A stretch of 64,000 bases of DNA. Source: Actinomadura barringtoniae (lineage in GTDB: Bacteria; Actinomycetota; Actinomycetes; Streptosporangiales; Streptosporangiaceae). This document shows positions 31,815-39,232 of this stretch, in pieces. The stretch lies in the NCBI RefSeq assembly GCF_017573505.1, contig NZ_JAGEOJ010000009.1:186001-250000 (forward strand), written 5' to 3'. The position numbers were made by a program, and so were the translations under genes. Under the pieces are notes generated by a model. It ran no database searches. It was given only the letters and a program-made list of their open reading frames with translations, and was not told where the DNA came from. Every line of letters starts with the position of its first letter. Within the stretch, counting starts at the first letter, position 1.

Positions 31815-32408
31815 ATGCACGTCCGCAAACCCCTCCGCAGGCTCGTGAGCCTGACGGCGGTGTGCACCGCGGCGACGGCAGTCGTCGCACCGGCGAACGC
31901 CGCCAACGCCGCCAACGCGAGCCTGGCGACCGCGGCCAAGCTCAACTTCACCCAGCAGGCCCAGGAGAAGTCCAACTGGTGCTGGGCGGCGGCAGGCAAC
32001 AGCGTCGCGGCCTTCCTCGGCAAGAGCTACAGCCAGAACCAGTTCTGCAACCTGGCCTTCAACCGCTCGATGAACTCGGCCTGCCCCAACAACCAGGCCA
32101 CGCTGGCCAACGACCAGACGGCCTTCCAGCAGATCGGCATCAACCCCGGCACCTACGTCTACGACTACCTCTACTACTCCTCGGTCATCCGCGAGATCGA
32201 CGCCAAGCGGCCGGTCCTCGCCCGCATCCAGTGGTCGTCCGGGGGCGGGCACATGGAGGTCCTGTACGGCTACGACCAGAGCAACAGCTGGGTCTACTGG
32301 GGCAACCCCTGGGGTTCCAGCCCGCGCTACAACTGGGCGACCTACGACTACTACGTCAGCAACGGGTCGTTCTCCTGGACTCACTCCCTCGACCGGATCA
32401 ACGAGTAG
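31815..32408 (+). CDS. Secreted papain-like cysteine protease (AvrRpt2/C39-like)
   Basis: The 197-residue protein has a signal peptide of about 33 residues (basic start, VSLTAVCTAATAVVA core, ANA cleavage). The mature domain has the catalytic Cys in QEKSNWCWAAAGNSVAAFLG, the His in GGGHMEVLYGYD and a likely Asn/Asp partner in YWGNPWG. This layout fits the papain-like PF12385/Peptidase_C39_2 group of secreted actinobacterial proteases. Two further Cys (FCNLAF and SACPNN) could form a disulfide. GGAG lies six bases before the ATG. The adjoining gene, ten bases downstream, encodes a membrane-anchored partner. Confidence 0.8.
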   Translation: MHVRKPLRRLVSLTAVCTAATAVVAPANAANAANASLATAAKLNFTQQAQEKSNWCWAAAGNSVAAFLGKSYSQNQFCNLAFNRSMNSACPNNQATLANDQTAFQQIGINPGTYVYDYLYYSSVIREIDAKRPVLARIQWSSGGGHMEVLYGYDQSNSWVYWGNPWGSSPRYNWATYDYYVSNGSFSWTHSLDRINE

Positions 32409-32418
32409 GGGAACGACC

Positions 32419-33240
32419 ATGACCCGCAGCACCCGTACCGCCGCCGGGGCAGTGATCCTCGGCGCCACCGCACTGTTCACGGCCGCCGCACCGGCGGCCT
32501 GGGCCTCCTCCGGGCCAGCCCCCGTCGCTCCCCCGTCGGCCACCGATGTCGCGGCCGCACGGCAGGCGGCGACCGGCGCCGTCCCGACGCTGGGCCGCTT
32601 CTTCGCCTCGCAGGCCGGGCTGCGCTCGCGCACCGCCACGGCGGCGAACGCCGCCGCGACCAGGCCCCGGCTGACCGCCGCCCCGACCGCCGTCTACGAG
32701 CTGTCCCCCGGCTTCGTCACCGGCAAGTCGGGCGAGGTGGCCCACCTGGCCTTCCTGGCCACGCCGGCCGTCGCCGCCGACGGCCAGACCGCGTCGGTCT
32801 GGGCGGCCCGGGTCTCGAACGGGACCTGGAAGATCGTCAACATCGCCTCCGGGACCGACGAGCAGACCTACGCCCAGCGGGCCGGGTCGGGGGCGATCGC
32901 CTTCCACGAACCGCAGATCGACGCCTGGTACGCGCTGCGCGACGGCAAGGTGACCCCGCTCAACGACTCCGCCCGGTCCGGTGTGCGCGCCGGAACGACC
33001 CTCGCCGCGTACCAGCGCCTCGTCCAGCGGCGTTACGCGGACAAGATGCCCGGTTCGGCGTACGCCAGGAACGGCGCGGCCGGAGGCTACGCCGCCGCCC
33101 CCACCGGGAGTTACGGCGCCCCGGCGGACAAGGGCGGCTCCACCGGCAGCGGCCGGACCCCGCTGATCGTCTGCGGGATCGTCATGGCCGGCGGGGCGGG
33201 CGCGCTGGGAGCCCGCCGCCTTCGCAGGAACGGCGACTGA
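32419..33240 (+). CDS. Exported protein with C-terminal membrane anchor, protease partner
   Basis: The 273-residue protein has a signal peptide (cleavage near AWASS), an extracytoplasmic domain at about residues 40-215, a Gly/Ala/Tyr-rich linker, and a C-terminal hydrophobic helix (LIVCGIVMAGGAGALGA) followed by RRLRRNGD. This is a stop-transfer anchor with the tail inside. There is no sortase motif. The domain contains VYELSPGFVTG and ASVWAARVSNGTWKIVNIASG; I do not recognise it. It follows the protease gene by ten bases, with AGGGGAA as ribosome site. It could be the protease's substrate, inhibitor or docking protein. Confidence 0.65.
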   Translation: MTRSTRTAAGAVILGATALFTAAAPAAWASSGPAPVAPPSATDVAAARQAATGAVPTLGRFFASQAGLRSRTATAANAAATRPRLTAAPTAVYELSPGFVTGKSGEVAHLAFLATPAVAADGQTASVWAARVSNGTWKIVNIASGTDEQTYAQRAGSGAIAFHEPQIDAWYALRDGKVTPLNDSARSGVRAGTTLAAYQRLVQRRYADKMPGSAYARNGAAGGYAAAPTGSYGAPADKGGSTGSGRTPLIVCGIVMAGGAGALGARRLRRNGD

Positions 33241-33252
33241 CATCTGCCCGAT

Positions 33253-33295
33253 CTGAGCCCGCAGGATCGCTCTCAGCGCGATCCTGCGGGCTCAG
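33253..33295. terminator. Perfect 18-base-pair bidirectional terminator
   Basis: CTGAGCCCGCAGGATCGC (33253-33270) pairs perfectly with 33278-33295 around a seven-base loop. It separates the protease-partner gene from the convergent response regulator gene, whose stop codon lies in the right arm. Confidence 0.85.
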
Positions 33296-33972
33296 CGATC
33301 GCCGGGTGACCCAGTGTCAGCGATCATGGCTCCCGGGCCGCCTGCGGCCGTCTCCTGGGCGAGGATGGCCGCCTGCACGCGGCTCCGCAGCCCCAGCTTG
33401 GCCAGGATCCGGCTGACGTGCGTCTTGGTCGTGGTCTCGGCCATGTCGAGCCGCTCGGCGATCTGGGCGTTGGACAGCCCGTCGCCCAGGGCCGCGAAGA
33501 CCTCCCGCTCGCGCGGGGTCAGCTCGTTCAGCCCGGGAGGCGCCGTCGCCGCGAGGCTGGACCGGCCCGCGAACGCGCTGATCAGGCGCCGCGTCACCTG
33601 CGGGGCGAGGATGCCCTCACCCGCCGCGACCGTGCGCACCGCCTCGACCAGATGATCGGCGTCCACGTCCTTGAGCAGGAAGCCCGCCGCGCCCGCGCGC
33701 AGCGCGCCGAACACGTACTCGTCGACGTCGAACGTGGTCAGCACCAGCACGTCGGCGATCCCGGCCAGCTCGCGGGTCGCCGAGATGCCGTCGAGCCTGG
33801 GCATCCGGATGTCCATCAGGACGACGTCGGGCCGCAGCTGCTTGGCCAGCGCGACGGCCTCCTCGCCGTCGGCGGCCTCACCCGCGACGGTGATGTCGGG
33901 TGAGGCCCCGAGGATCAGTACCAGGCCGGCCCGTACCGCCGCCTGGTCGTCGGCCACCAGCACTGTGATCAT
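33292..33972 (-). CDS. NarL/LuxR-family response regulator
   Basis: The 226-residue regulator has a receiver domain (about 1-120) with acidic pocket VADDQ, phosphoacceptor Asp in VVLMDIRMP and Lys in FLLKDV. A LuxR-type helix-turn-helix follows (about 150-210: LTPREREVFAALGDGLSNAQIAERL, then TTKTHVSRILAKLGLRSR). Its ATG overlaps the kinase stop (ATGA). It should be phosphorylated by the adjacent kinase and act at an operator, perhaps the palindromes upstream of the kinase gene. The track frame runs further upstream, but the kinase occupies that DNA. Confidence 0.9.
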   Translation of the reverse strand: MITVLVADDQAAVRAGLVLILGASPDITVAGEAADGEEAVALAKQLRPDVVLMDIRMPRLDGISATRELAGIADVLVLTTFDVDEYVFGALRAGAAGFLLKDVDADHLVEAVRTVAAGEGILAPQVTRRLISAFAGRSSLAATAPPGLNELTPREREVFAALGDGLSNAQIAERLDMAETTTKTHVSRILAKLGLRSRVQAAILAQETAAGGPGAMIADTGSPGDR

Positions 33973-35123
33973 CAGGCGTTCTCCGTCTCGATGGGCAGTT
34001 CCGCGCGCACCCGCCAGCGCCCGCCGTCCGGTCCGGCCGCGAACTCGCCGCCCAGCATGGCGGCCCGTTCGCGCATCCCGATCAGGCCGCTCCCCGAGCC
34101 GGGCAGCCGGGAGCCCTCCTGCCCGAGCGGGCTGTCGACGGTTACGACGACCCGGTCCGGGCGAAAGTCCAGCGCGACCTCGACGCGGCCCGCCGCCGCG
34201 TGCTTCAGCGCGTTGGTCAGCGACTCCTGCACGATCCGGTACGTGGCCAGCTCGACCGGGGCGGGCAGCTCGGGCCGGTCCCCGGTGACCTTCAGCCCGG
34301 CGGTCAGGTCCGTTCGCGCGGTGCGCTCGACCAGGCGTTCCAGCCCGTCCAGGCCGGGGACCTCGGCGGAGTCGCCGTCCTCGCCGTCCCGCAGCAGCCC
34401 GATCATGCGGCGCATCTCCGCCAGGCCCTGGACGCTGTTCTCCCGGATCACCTCCATGGCCCGGTTGATGCCCTCGCGGTCCAGGTCGGAGACCTTCAGG
34501 ACGGCCGAGGAGTGCAGGGCCACGGCGCTCAGATGGTTGGCGATCACGTCGTGCAGCTCGCGGGCCATCCGGGCCCGTTCGGCGGTCACCGCGCTGCGCC
34601 GGTCCAGCTCGGCCAGCTGCGACATCTGCCGCACCCGTTCCCGCTCGGCCTCGGCCCGGTCGCGGTGCTCGCGCACGACCATCGCGGTCAGCACCGGCCC
34701 CACCCAGCCGACACCCGCGACCGCCGCGATCAGGACCGCGCCCTGGAGCGTCGTGAACGCGATCCCCACCGCGCCCCCGACCGCCAGGCTCGCCACGGTG
34801 GTCAGGGTCAGCAGCACAGGAGCGGTCCGCCGCGGCCCGTACAGGCTGGCCGCATACAGCGCGTCGCCGTAGATCACCAGGCTGGCCAGGCTCGCCCCGA
34901 ACGTGATGTCCAGCAGGTTGAACGGCGTTGAGATCGCCAGCGCCGCCATCGGCCGCGTCCGCCGGAACAGCATCGCGAAGCACAATCCCGCCAGCGGGAT
35001 GATCCGCCAGCCGAACCCGACGTCCGTCCAGGTGTCGTAGCCGCGCGCGACCAGCAGGAGCAGGCCGCCCGCGAAGGCCGCGGCGGCCAGCAGAACGTCC
35101 TGCCTGGTCGTGGTGAGGCGCAC
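33972..35123 (-). CDS. Sensor histidine kinase, DesK/NarX-like (HisKA_3)
   Basis: The 383-residue kinase has about five membrane segments in residues 1-150 and no large extracellular loop, suggesting it senses the membrane. A coiled region rich in Arg and Glu (HRDRAEAERERVRQM) leads to the HisKA_3 box with the phospho-accepting His in ARELHDVIANHLSAV. The ATPase part has the N box in VQESLTNALKHA and a glycine box SGSGLIGMRERAAMLGG. GTG 35123 is the start. Such kinases paired with NarL-type regulators often control membrane or drug responses and are often autoregulated. Confidence 0.88.
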   Translation of the reverse strand: MRLTTTRQDVLLAAAAFAGGLLLLVARGYDTWTDVGFGWRIIPLAGLCFAMLFRRTRPMAALAISTPFNLLDITFGASLASLVIYGDALYAASLYGPRRTAPVLLTLTTVASLAVGGAVGIAFTTLQGAVLIAAVAGVGWVGPVLTAMVVREHRDRAEAERERVRQMSQLAELDRRSAVTAERARMARELHDVIANHLSAVALHSSAVLKVSDLDREGINRAMEVIRENSVQGLAEMRRMIGLLRDGEDGDSAEVPGLDGLERLVERTARTDLTAGLKVTGDRPELPAPVELATYRIVQESLTNALKHAAAGRVEVALDFRPDRVVVTVDSPLGQEGSRLPGSGSGLIGMRERAAMLGGEFAAGPDGGRWRVRAELPIETENA

Positions 35124-35180
35124 GTTCCCTATCTCAGCATCCTCCGAAGCGTGCCCGCGTCCGCCCCGCTGAGGGTGCCG

Positions 35181-35211
35181 CGTACATCCTTCGAAGTACG
35201 CGAGATCTCGT
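35181..35211. promoter_or_regulatory. Two palindromes in the divergent two-component promoter region
   Basis: GCGTAC (35181-35186) and GTACGC (35197-35202) form an inverted repeat around a ten-base centre containing TTCGAA. It runs directly into CGAGATCTCG (35202-35211). They lie 58-88 bases before the kinase start, and about 47 bases before the divergent membrane protein start. A site for the NarL-type regulator is likely by position. Confidence 0.45.
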
Positions 35212-35257
35212 CACCTCCGCCGAGGATTCGGCGCGATCCCCACCCGATCCTGGATAC

Positions 35258-35824
35258 ATGCTTCTCGCCGTGATCGCCGCCTGTGAGATCGGGTTCTGGG
35301 TCGTCCTGTTCGCCGGTCTCGCCACCCGCTACCTGCTCCGCCTCCGCCGCACCAGCGCGTTCATCCTCCTCTGCGTCCCGCTGGTGGACCTGATCCTCCT
35401 GGCGGCCACGATCATCGACCTCCGCAACGGCACCACGGCCGACGTCACCCACGGCCTCGCCGCCGCCTACATCGGCTTCTCCGTCGCGTTCGGCCACAGC
35501 ATGATCCGCTGGGGCGACCGCCACTTCGCGCACCGCTTCGCCGGCGGCCCGAAGCCCACCGGCAAGCCCAAGTACGGCACGGCCCGCGCCAAGTACGAGT
35601 GGCGCGAGTTCCTCAAGGCCATCATCGCCTGGGCCGTCTCCTGCGCCCTGCTCCTGGCGATGATCGCCATGGTCGGCGACTCGTCCAAGACCGAGCAGCT
35701 CACCGGCTGGCTGATCCGCCTGTCCGCCATCGCCGGCATCTGGTCCCTGTGGCCGATCACCTACACGATCTGGCCCGCCAAGCCCAAGAAGGTCACCCCC
35801 GCCGAGCCCGCACGCCGAGGGTGA
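35258..35824 (+). CDS. Four-helix conserved membrane protein
   Basis: The 188-residue protein has four hydrophobic segments: LLAVIAACEIGFWVVLFAGL at the N-terminus, FILLCVPLVDLILLAATI, an Ala/Trp-rich third (FLKAIIAWAVSCALLLAMI) and IRLSAIAGIWSLWPITY. A basic loop (HRFAGGPKPTGKPKYGT) separates the pairs. I have seen similar membrane proteins in Firmicutes and Actinobacteria but know no function. Being divergent from a membrane-sensing kinase operon with palindromes between, it is a plausible target of that system. Its 3' end overlaps the methyltransferase gene by 32 bases. Confidence 0.7.
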   Translation: MLLAVIAACEIGFWVVLFAGLATRYLLRLRRTSAFILLCVPLVDLILLAATIIDLRNGTTADVTHGLAAAYIGFSVAFGHSMIRWGDRHFAHRFAGGPKPTGKPKYGTARAKYEWREFLKAIIAWAVSCALLLAMIAMVGDSSKTEQLTGWLIRLSAIAGIWSLWPITYTIWPAKPKKVTPAEPARRG

Positions 35825-36566
35825 CCATCGGCAGGTCGAACTCCCCCTCGGCGGTCTCGGGCGTCGCCCGCAGATGCCCGAGGATCCGCCCCTCGACCTC
35901 CGCCCGTTCGGCATCACCGAGAACCAGCATGTGCGAATGAGTCCCGATCGTGGCCGCCAGCGACTCGGCCGTACGGCGCTGAACGTGCGGGAACTCGGCC
36001 CGCTCGAACTCGGGAAACTCGGCCGACACCGGCAGTTCCCCCGACCGCGAGCGCTGGCTGAGCCCGCCCCCGAGCACGCGCTGCAGCCCGGCGACCCACG
36101 GGACGCTCGCGTCGTCCCTGTTCCACACGGCCGCCAGCACCCCGCCTCCCGCCAGCACCCGCGCCATCTCCGGATAGGCGCGGCCGAGGTCGAACCAGTG
36201 GAGCGCCTGCCCCACAACGATCGCGTCCACCGACCCGTCCGCCAGCGGAATCTCCTCCGCCCGCCCCTCCAGCGCCCGAACCTCGGGAAAGGCCCGACGC
36301 AGCTCGGCCAGCATGCCCGGATCAGGCTCGACGGCCACCACATCAGCGGCCGGAACGCCCACCCGCAGCAGCGTCTCGGTCATCTTGCCCGTCCCGGCGG
36401 CCAGGTCCAGCACCCGCAACGGCCTCCGCGCACCTAGCGGTTCCAACACCCAGCGCACAACCGCGTCGGGATAGTCAGGCCGTTCCCGCGCATAAGCAGC
36501 GGCCTCACCCCCGAACGACGCCGCCCTGCGCGCCCGAAGCTCCTGGTCCGTCTCAGAGTCAGTCAC
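35793..36566 (-). CDS. Class I SAM-dependent methyltransferase
   Basis: The 257-residue enzyme has the Rossmann-type motifs: motif I VLDLAAGTGKMTETL, an acidic ribose ligand in VVAVEPDPGML, motif II/III region EGRAEEIPLADGSVDAIVVGQALHWFD. It resembles the UbiE/trans-aconitate methyltransferase-like group (Methyltransf_11). The substrate cannot be inferred. It is a single gene, divergent from the Uma2 gene and converging with the membrane protein gene over 32 bases. Confidence 0.82.
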   Translation of the reverse strand: MTDSETDQELRARRAASFGGEAAAYARERPDYPDAVVRWVLEPLGARRPLRVLDLAAGTGKMTETLLRVGVPAADVVAVEPDPGMLAELRRAFPEVRALEGRAEEIPLADGSVDAIVVGQALHWFDLGRAYPEMARVLAGGGVLAAVWNRDDASVPWVAGLQRVLGGGLSQRSRSGELPVSAEFPEFERAEFPHVQRRTAESLAATIGTHSHMLVLGDAERAEVEGRILGHLRATPETAEGEFDLPMVTLGVRARRG

Positions 36567-36655
36567 ACCCCCACGCTAATCAGCCGGCCCCGTCCAGCCT
36601 GCCGGGCCCGCATGACGAAGTTAGGCTTAAGGGCGTGACCGCGACGGAGGATCGG

Positions 36656-37231
36656 ATGACGGACGAGCCCAGGTTCAGCGAAGGCACGCGAGAGAAGGCG
36701 CTGCAGATGCTCGCGGAATTCGCCGAGAGCAAGGGCCTTTCGGTCTCCAAGTTCGAGGCCCGAGGCGACGAGATCGTCATGCTGGCAGGCACTCGCTGGG
36801 AGCACGACGACATCATCGTCCAGATCCGGGAGCAGATTCCGCGCCAGCGGCGCTGCAAGATCACCAACGTTGATCTCCAACTGACGTCCGAGCCGCAGGA
36901 ACCGATTCCGGACCTGATCGTTGTCCCGGAGCCACTCAAGCCTGGGGCCAAGCCGTGGGCGCACGAGACCGAGCTGCTCGTCGAGGTGGTTTCTCAGCGC
37001 AACTTCCGAGCCGACTACGAGGGCAAGCGCCTGCGGTACGCCTTGTCTGGCGCTCCCCAGTATCTGCTCGTTGATCCGCGCGAGGGGCTTTGCCTGCTGT
37101 ACAGCGAACCGGTGAAGTCTGAGGGCACCTACAAGCGGGTGGCCGAGACTAAGTTCGGCCGGCCGCTCGCCGGTGTGGACTGCATGGACGGCGGCGAGCT
37201 CGATACCTCCGAGTTCCTCAGGTACACCTGA
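36656..37231 (+). CDS. Uma2-family (DUF820) endonuclease-like protein
   Basis: The 191-residue protein has the PD-(D/E)XK-type core of the Uma2 family: an Asp in EPIPDLIVVPEP, a Glu in ELLVEVVSQRNFRADYEGKR, and LRYALSGAPQYLLVDP. The family is abundant in cyanobacteria and actinobacteria, often as scattered copies, and is of unknown role. ATG 36656 has GGAGG five bases upstream. A GTG at 36635 lies just after a TTAGGCTTAA stretch and could be a leaderless alternative. Codon use seems somewhat less GC-rich than in the neighbours, hinting at transfer. Confidence 0.78.
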   Translation: MTDEPRFSEGTREKALQMLAEFAESKGLSVSKFEARGDEIVMLAGTRWEHDDIIVQIREQIPRQRRCKITNVDLQLTSEPQEPIPDLIVVPEPLKPGAKPWAHETELLVEVVSQRNFRADYEGKRLRYALSGAPQYLLVDPREGLCLLYSEPVKSEGTYKRVAETKFGRPLAGVDCMDGGELDTSEFLRYT

Positions 37232-37239
37232 CTCAGGTG
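37225..37239. terminator. Short hairpin covering both convergent stop codons
   Basis: CACCTGA (37225-37231) pairs with TCAGGTG (37233-37239) around a single base. The stops of the Uma2 and LigA-like genes lie in the two arms, one base apart. The stem is only seven base pairs and the loop too tight for a full fold, so terminator activity is doubtful. Confidence 0.3.
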
Positions 37240-37535
37240 GAGAAGTCGGGGTAGCCGCAGCGGAGGGCGGCCTGGCGGTAGCGCTCTACCAGGTCGGGGC
37301 GCGAGATCTCTGGGACCCAGACGGCTTCGGCGAAGCTCCACAGGAGGTAGGGATGGGCGCCGAAGGCGTAGAGGGCTCCGTAGTCGCGTTGGGCCAAGGC
37401 GTTCACCTCGTCGGGGGCTAGGCGGCCGCCTGGCCAGGCGGTGACGAAGGCTGCGGGGTCTGCGATGTAGGCGGCCAGGGCGTCGGGGTTCATGTTCACC
37501 GCCCGCATGAACTTGTTGATGCCGTACCTGCTCAT
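37233..37535 (-). CDS. LigA-like small subunit of extradiol dioxygenase
   Basis: The 100-residue protein matches the alpha-subunit family of protocatechuate 4,5-dioxygenase (PF07746): SRYGINKFMRAVN, AAYIADPAAFVTAW, then DYGALYAFGAHPYLLWSFAEAV. In LigAB-type enzymes the small subunit caps the active site of the catalytic LigB-type subunit. Start ATG 37535 overlaps the LigB-like stop (ATGA) and has GGAG six bases before it. It is the last gene of the minus-strand catabolic operon. Confidence 0.82.
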   Translation of the reverse strand: MSRYGINKFMRAVNMNPDALAAYIADPAAFVTAWPGGRLAPDEVNALAQRDYGALYAFGAHPYLLWSFAEAVWVPEISRPDLVERYRQAALRCGYPDFST

Positions 37536-38371
37536 CGGGGACTCCACTCGAAGAACGGCGAGGTGGCGAAGCGGGAGGGCTCGCCGGATGCCGACATCGC
37601 GGGGGCTCCGTTCGCGACGCCCATGGTGACCAGGAAGTTCAGGAACTGGTGGCTGACGTTTCCTGCGGCCAGGAGTCTTTCGAACGTCATGGAACGCAGG
37701 GTCTCCTCGACCGCTCCCTTGCGGAGGAGGCCGACCGACCAGGCGTCGAAGTCGGTGTCGGGTGAGCCGGCGAAGTGGCGGGGGCCGCCTACCTCGGTCG
37801 CGAGGTGGCCGCTGGCGATGACGGCTATGCGGCGTTGTAGCGGTGACTCCTCCAGGGTCTGCCGGACGATCTCACCTACGCGGTAGAAGCGTTCGGGGGG
37901 CGGGAGGGGCGGCGCCATGCAGTTGGTGAACAGGCAGACGATGGGCAGGTCCAGCTCGGGGCGCAGGTAGAGCAGCGGGATCAGCACGCTGTGGTCGGCG
38001 CGGAACTCGTCGGAGGCGGCGAAGTCGACGCCGCGTGCCACGCCGCCTGTGAGGAGGGCCCGGCCTAGCTCGGCGTCGCCGCGAAGGGTGGCGGGCGGGA
38101 TGCCGAACTCGCGTTCCTCCGCCCAGAACGTGGCCGGGATCTCGGGGGCCTTGCCGACCAGGAACGCGGGCATGTTGTCGTGGAACCACTGGGTGAGGTG
38201 GTCGGTGGAGATGACGAGGAGGGTGTCGGGGCGGGTCTCTGTGAGGCGGCTGCGGAGCCGGGCGAATTCTCGGGCGACGGCCTTGAGGTCGTCGGGCAGG
38301 GGGTCCTGGCGGAGGGCGCGCCAGAGGAGCGGGTTGTGCGGGACGCCGTAGATTCCGGTGATCTCTGCCAT
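37532..38371 (-). CDS. LigB-like catalytic subunit, class III extradiol dioxygenase
   Basis: The 279-residue protein belongs to PF02900, which cleaves catechol-type rings next to a hydroxyl using Fe(II) and oxygen. Expected iron ligands are His12 (GVPHNP) and His58 (VISTDHLTQ); the catalytic His is in IASGHLATEVGG at 189. The third ligand, normally Glu in a GxxGxExx block, appears as Gln242 (AGNVSHQFLNF), which would be unusual. It is directly coupled to the LigA-like gene. The substrate is not readable; ring cleavage of a dihydroxylated intermediate fits the cluster. If Gln is real, the activity may be altered. Confidence 0.8.
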   Translation of the reverse strand: MAEITGIYGVPHNPLLWRALRQDPLPDDLKAVAREFARLRSRLTETRPDTLLVISTDHLTQWFHDNMPAFLVGKAPEIPATFWAEEREFGIPPATLRGDAELGRALLTGGVARGVDFAASDEFRADHSVLIPLLYLRPELDLPIVCLFTNCMAPPLPPPERFYRVGEIVRQTLEESPLQRRIAVIASGHLATEVGGPRHFAGSPDTDFDAWSVGLLRKGAVEETLRSMTFERLLAAGNVSHQFLNFLVTMGVANGAPAMSASGEPSRFATSPFFEWSPR

Positions 38372-38374
38372 CGT

Positions 38375-39232
38375 TCAGATCCCGAACAGTGCGCGGGCGT
38401 TGTCGAGGAGGATCTTCCGGCGGGACGTCTCCTTGAAGTCCAGGGCGTCGAACTCCTTCATCCACCGGCCGGCGTCGAGGACCGGCCAGTCGGTGCCGAA
38501 CAACACCCGGTCGGTGATGATGCTGTTCGCGTGGTGGGCGACCTCGGCGGGCCAGTACTTGGGCGCCCAGCCGGACAGGTCGATGAAGTAGTTGGACTTG
38601 TGCCAGCAGGCCGCGAGGTTGTCCAGGTGCCAGGGCCACGCGGGGTGGGCGGCGATGACGTTCAGCTCGGGGAAGTCGGCGGCGACGTCGTCGAGGTAGG
38701 GGACGGGACGCGCGTACTCCAGCTTGTAGCCCATCCCGCCTGGGGTTCCGGCGCCGCCGCCGAGGAATCCGCCGTGGAACATCACCGGGAGGCCCAGCTC
38801 GGCGCAGGTCTCCCAGATCGGGTAGAAGCGGCGGTCGTTCGGGTGGAATCGCTGGCGTGCCGGGTTGAGCTCGCCGACGCCGCGGATCCCGTACGTCTCG
38901 TGGCAACGCCGGATCTCCTCGATCGCCGCCCTGCCCTTCCACGGGTCGATGCCGCAGAACGCGAGGAAGACGTCGGGGTGGTCGGCCTGGGCCTGCCCGA
39001 GCAGGTCGTTCGGGGCGCCGCGGACGCCCGACTGGGTCTCGTCGTCGGAGTTGACGATGACCGCCATCATGCGCCGTTCCCGGTAGAGGTCGGCCTGCGC
39101 GGCGAACGAGACGGGCTTGCGCTGCTTGCCGAAGTGCGAGCCCATCTGGGCGCGCCGCGCGCCCATCGCGGCCAGGAACTCCTCGGTCTGCGGATGGGTG
39201 TGCACGTCGATGGCCAGCAGGTCGTCACGCAT
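38375..39232 (-). CDS. ACMSD/LigJ-type amidohydrolase-superfamily enzyme
   Basis: The 285-residue TIM-barrel protein (Amidohydro_2) starts AIDVHTHP with metal ligands His11 and His13. Further ligands are His in VMFHGG, His in VIAAHPAWPW, and Asp in LFGTDWP. Enzymes of this group decarboxylate or hydrate products of ring cleavage, such as aminocarboxymuconate semialdehyde or 4-oxalomesaconate. Position next to ligB supports acting on the ring-cleaved product. It overlaps the CoA-transferase gene by eight bases and lies three bases from ligB. Confidence 0.82.
   Translation of the reverse strand: MRDDLLAIDVHTHPQTEEFLAAMGARRAQMGSHFGKQRKPVSFAAQADLYRERRMMAVIVNSDDETQSGVRGAPNDLLGQAQADHPDVFLAFCGIDPWKGRAAIEEIRRCHETYGIRGVGELNPARQRFHPNDRRFYPIWETCAELGLPVMFHGGFLGGGAGTPGGMGYKLEYARPVPYLDDVAADFPELNVIAAHPAWPWHLDNLAACWHKSNYFIDLSGWAPKYWPAEVAHHANSIITDRVLFGTDWPVLDAGRWMKEFDALDFKETSRRKILLDNARALFGI

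Noticed and set aside
37225..37239. Strong terminator between Uma2 and LigA-like genes
   Set aside because: The symmetric element is only seven base pairs with a one-base loop; kept only as a weak feature.
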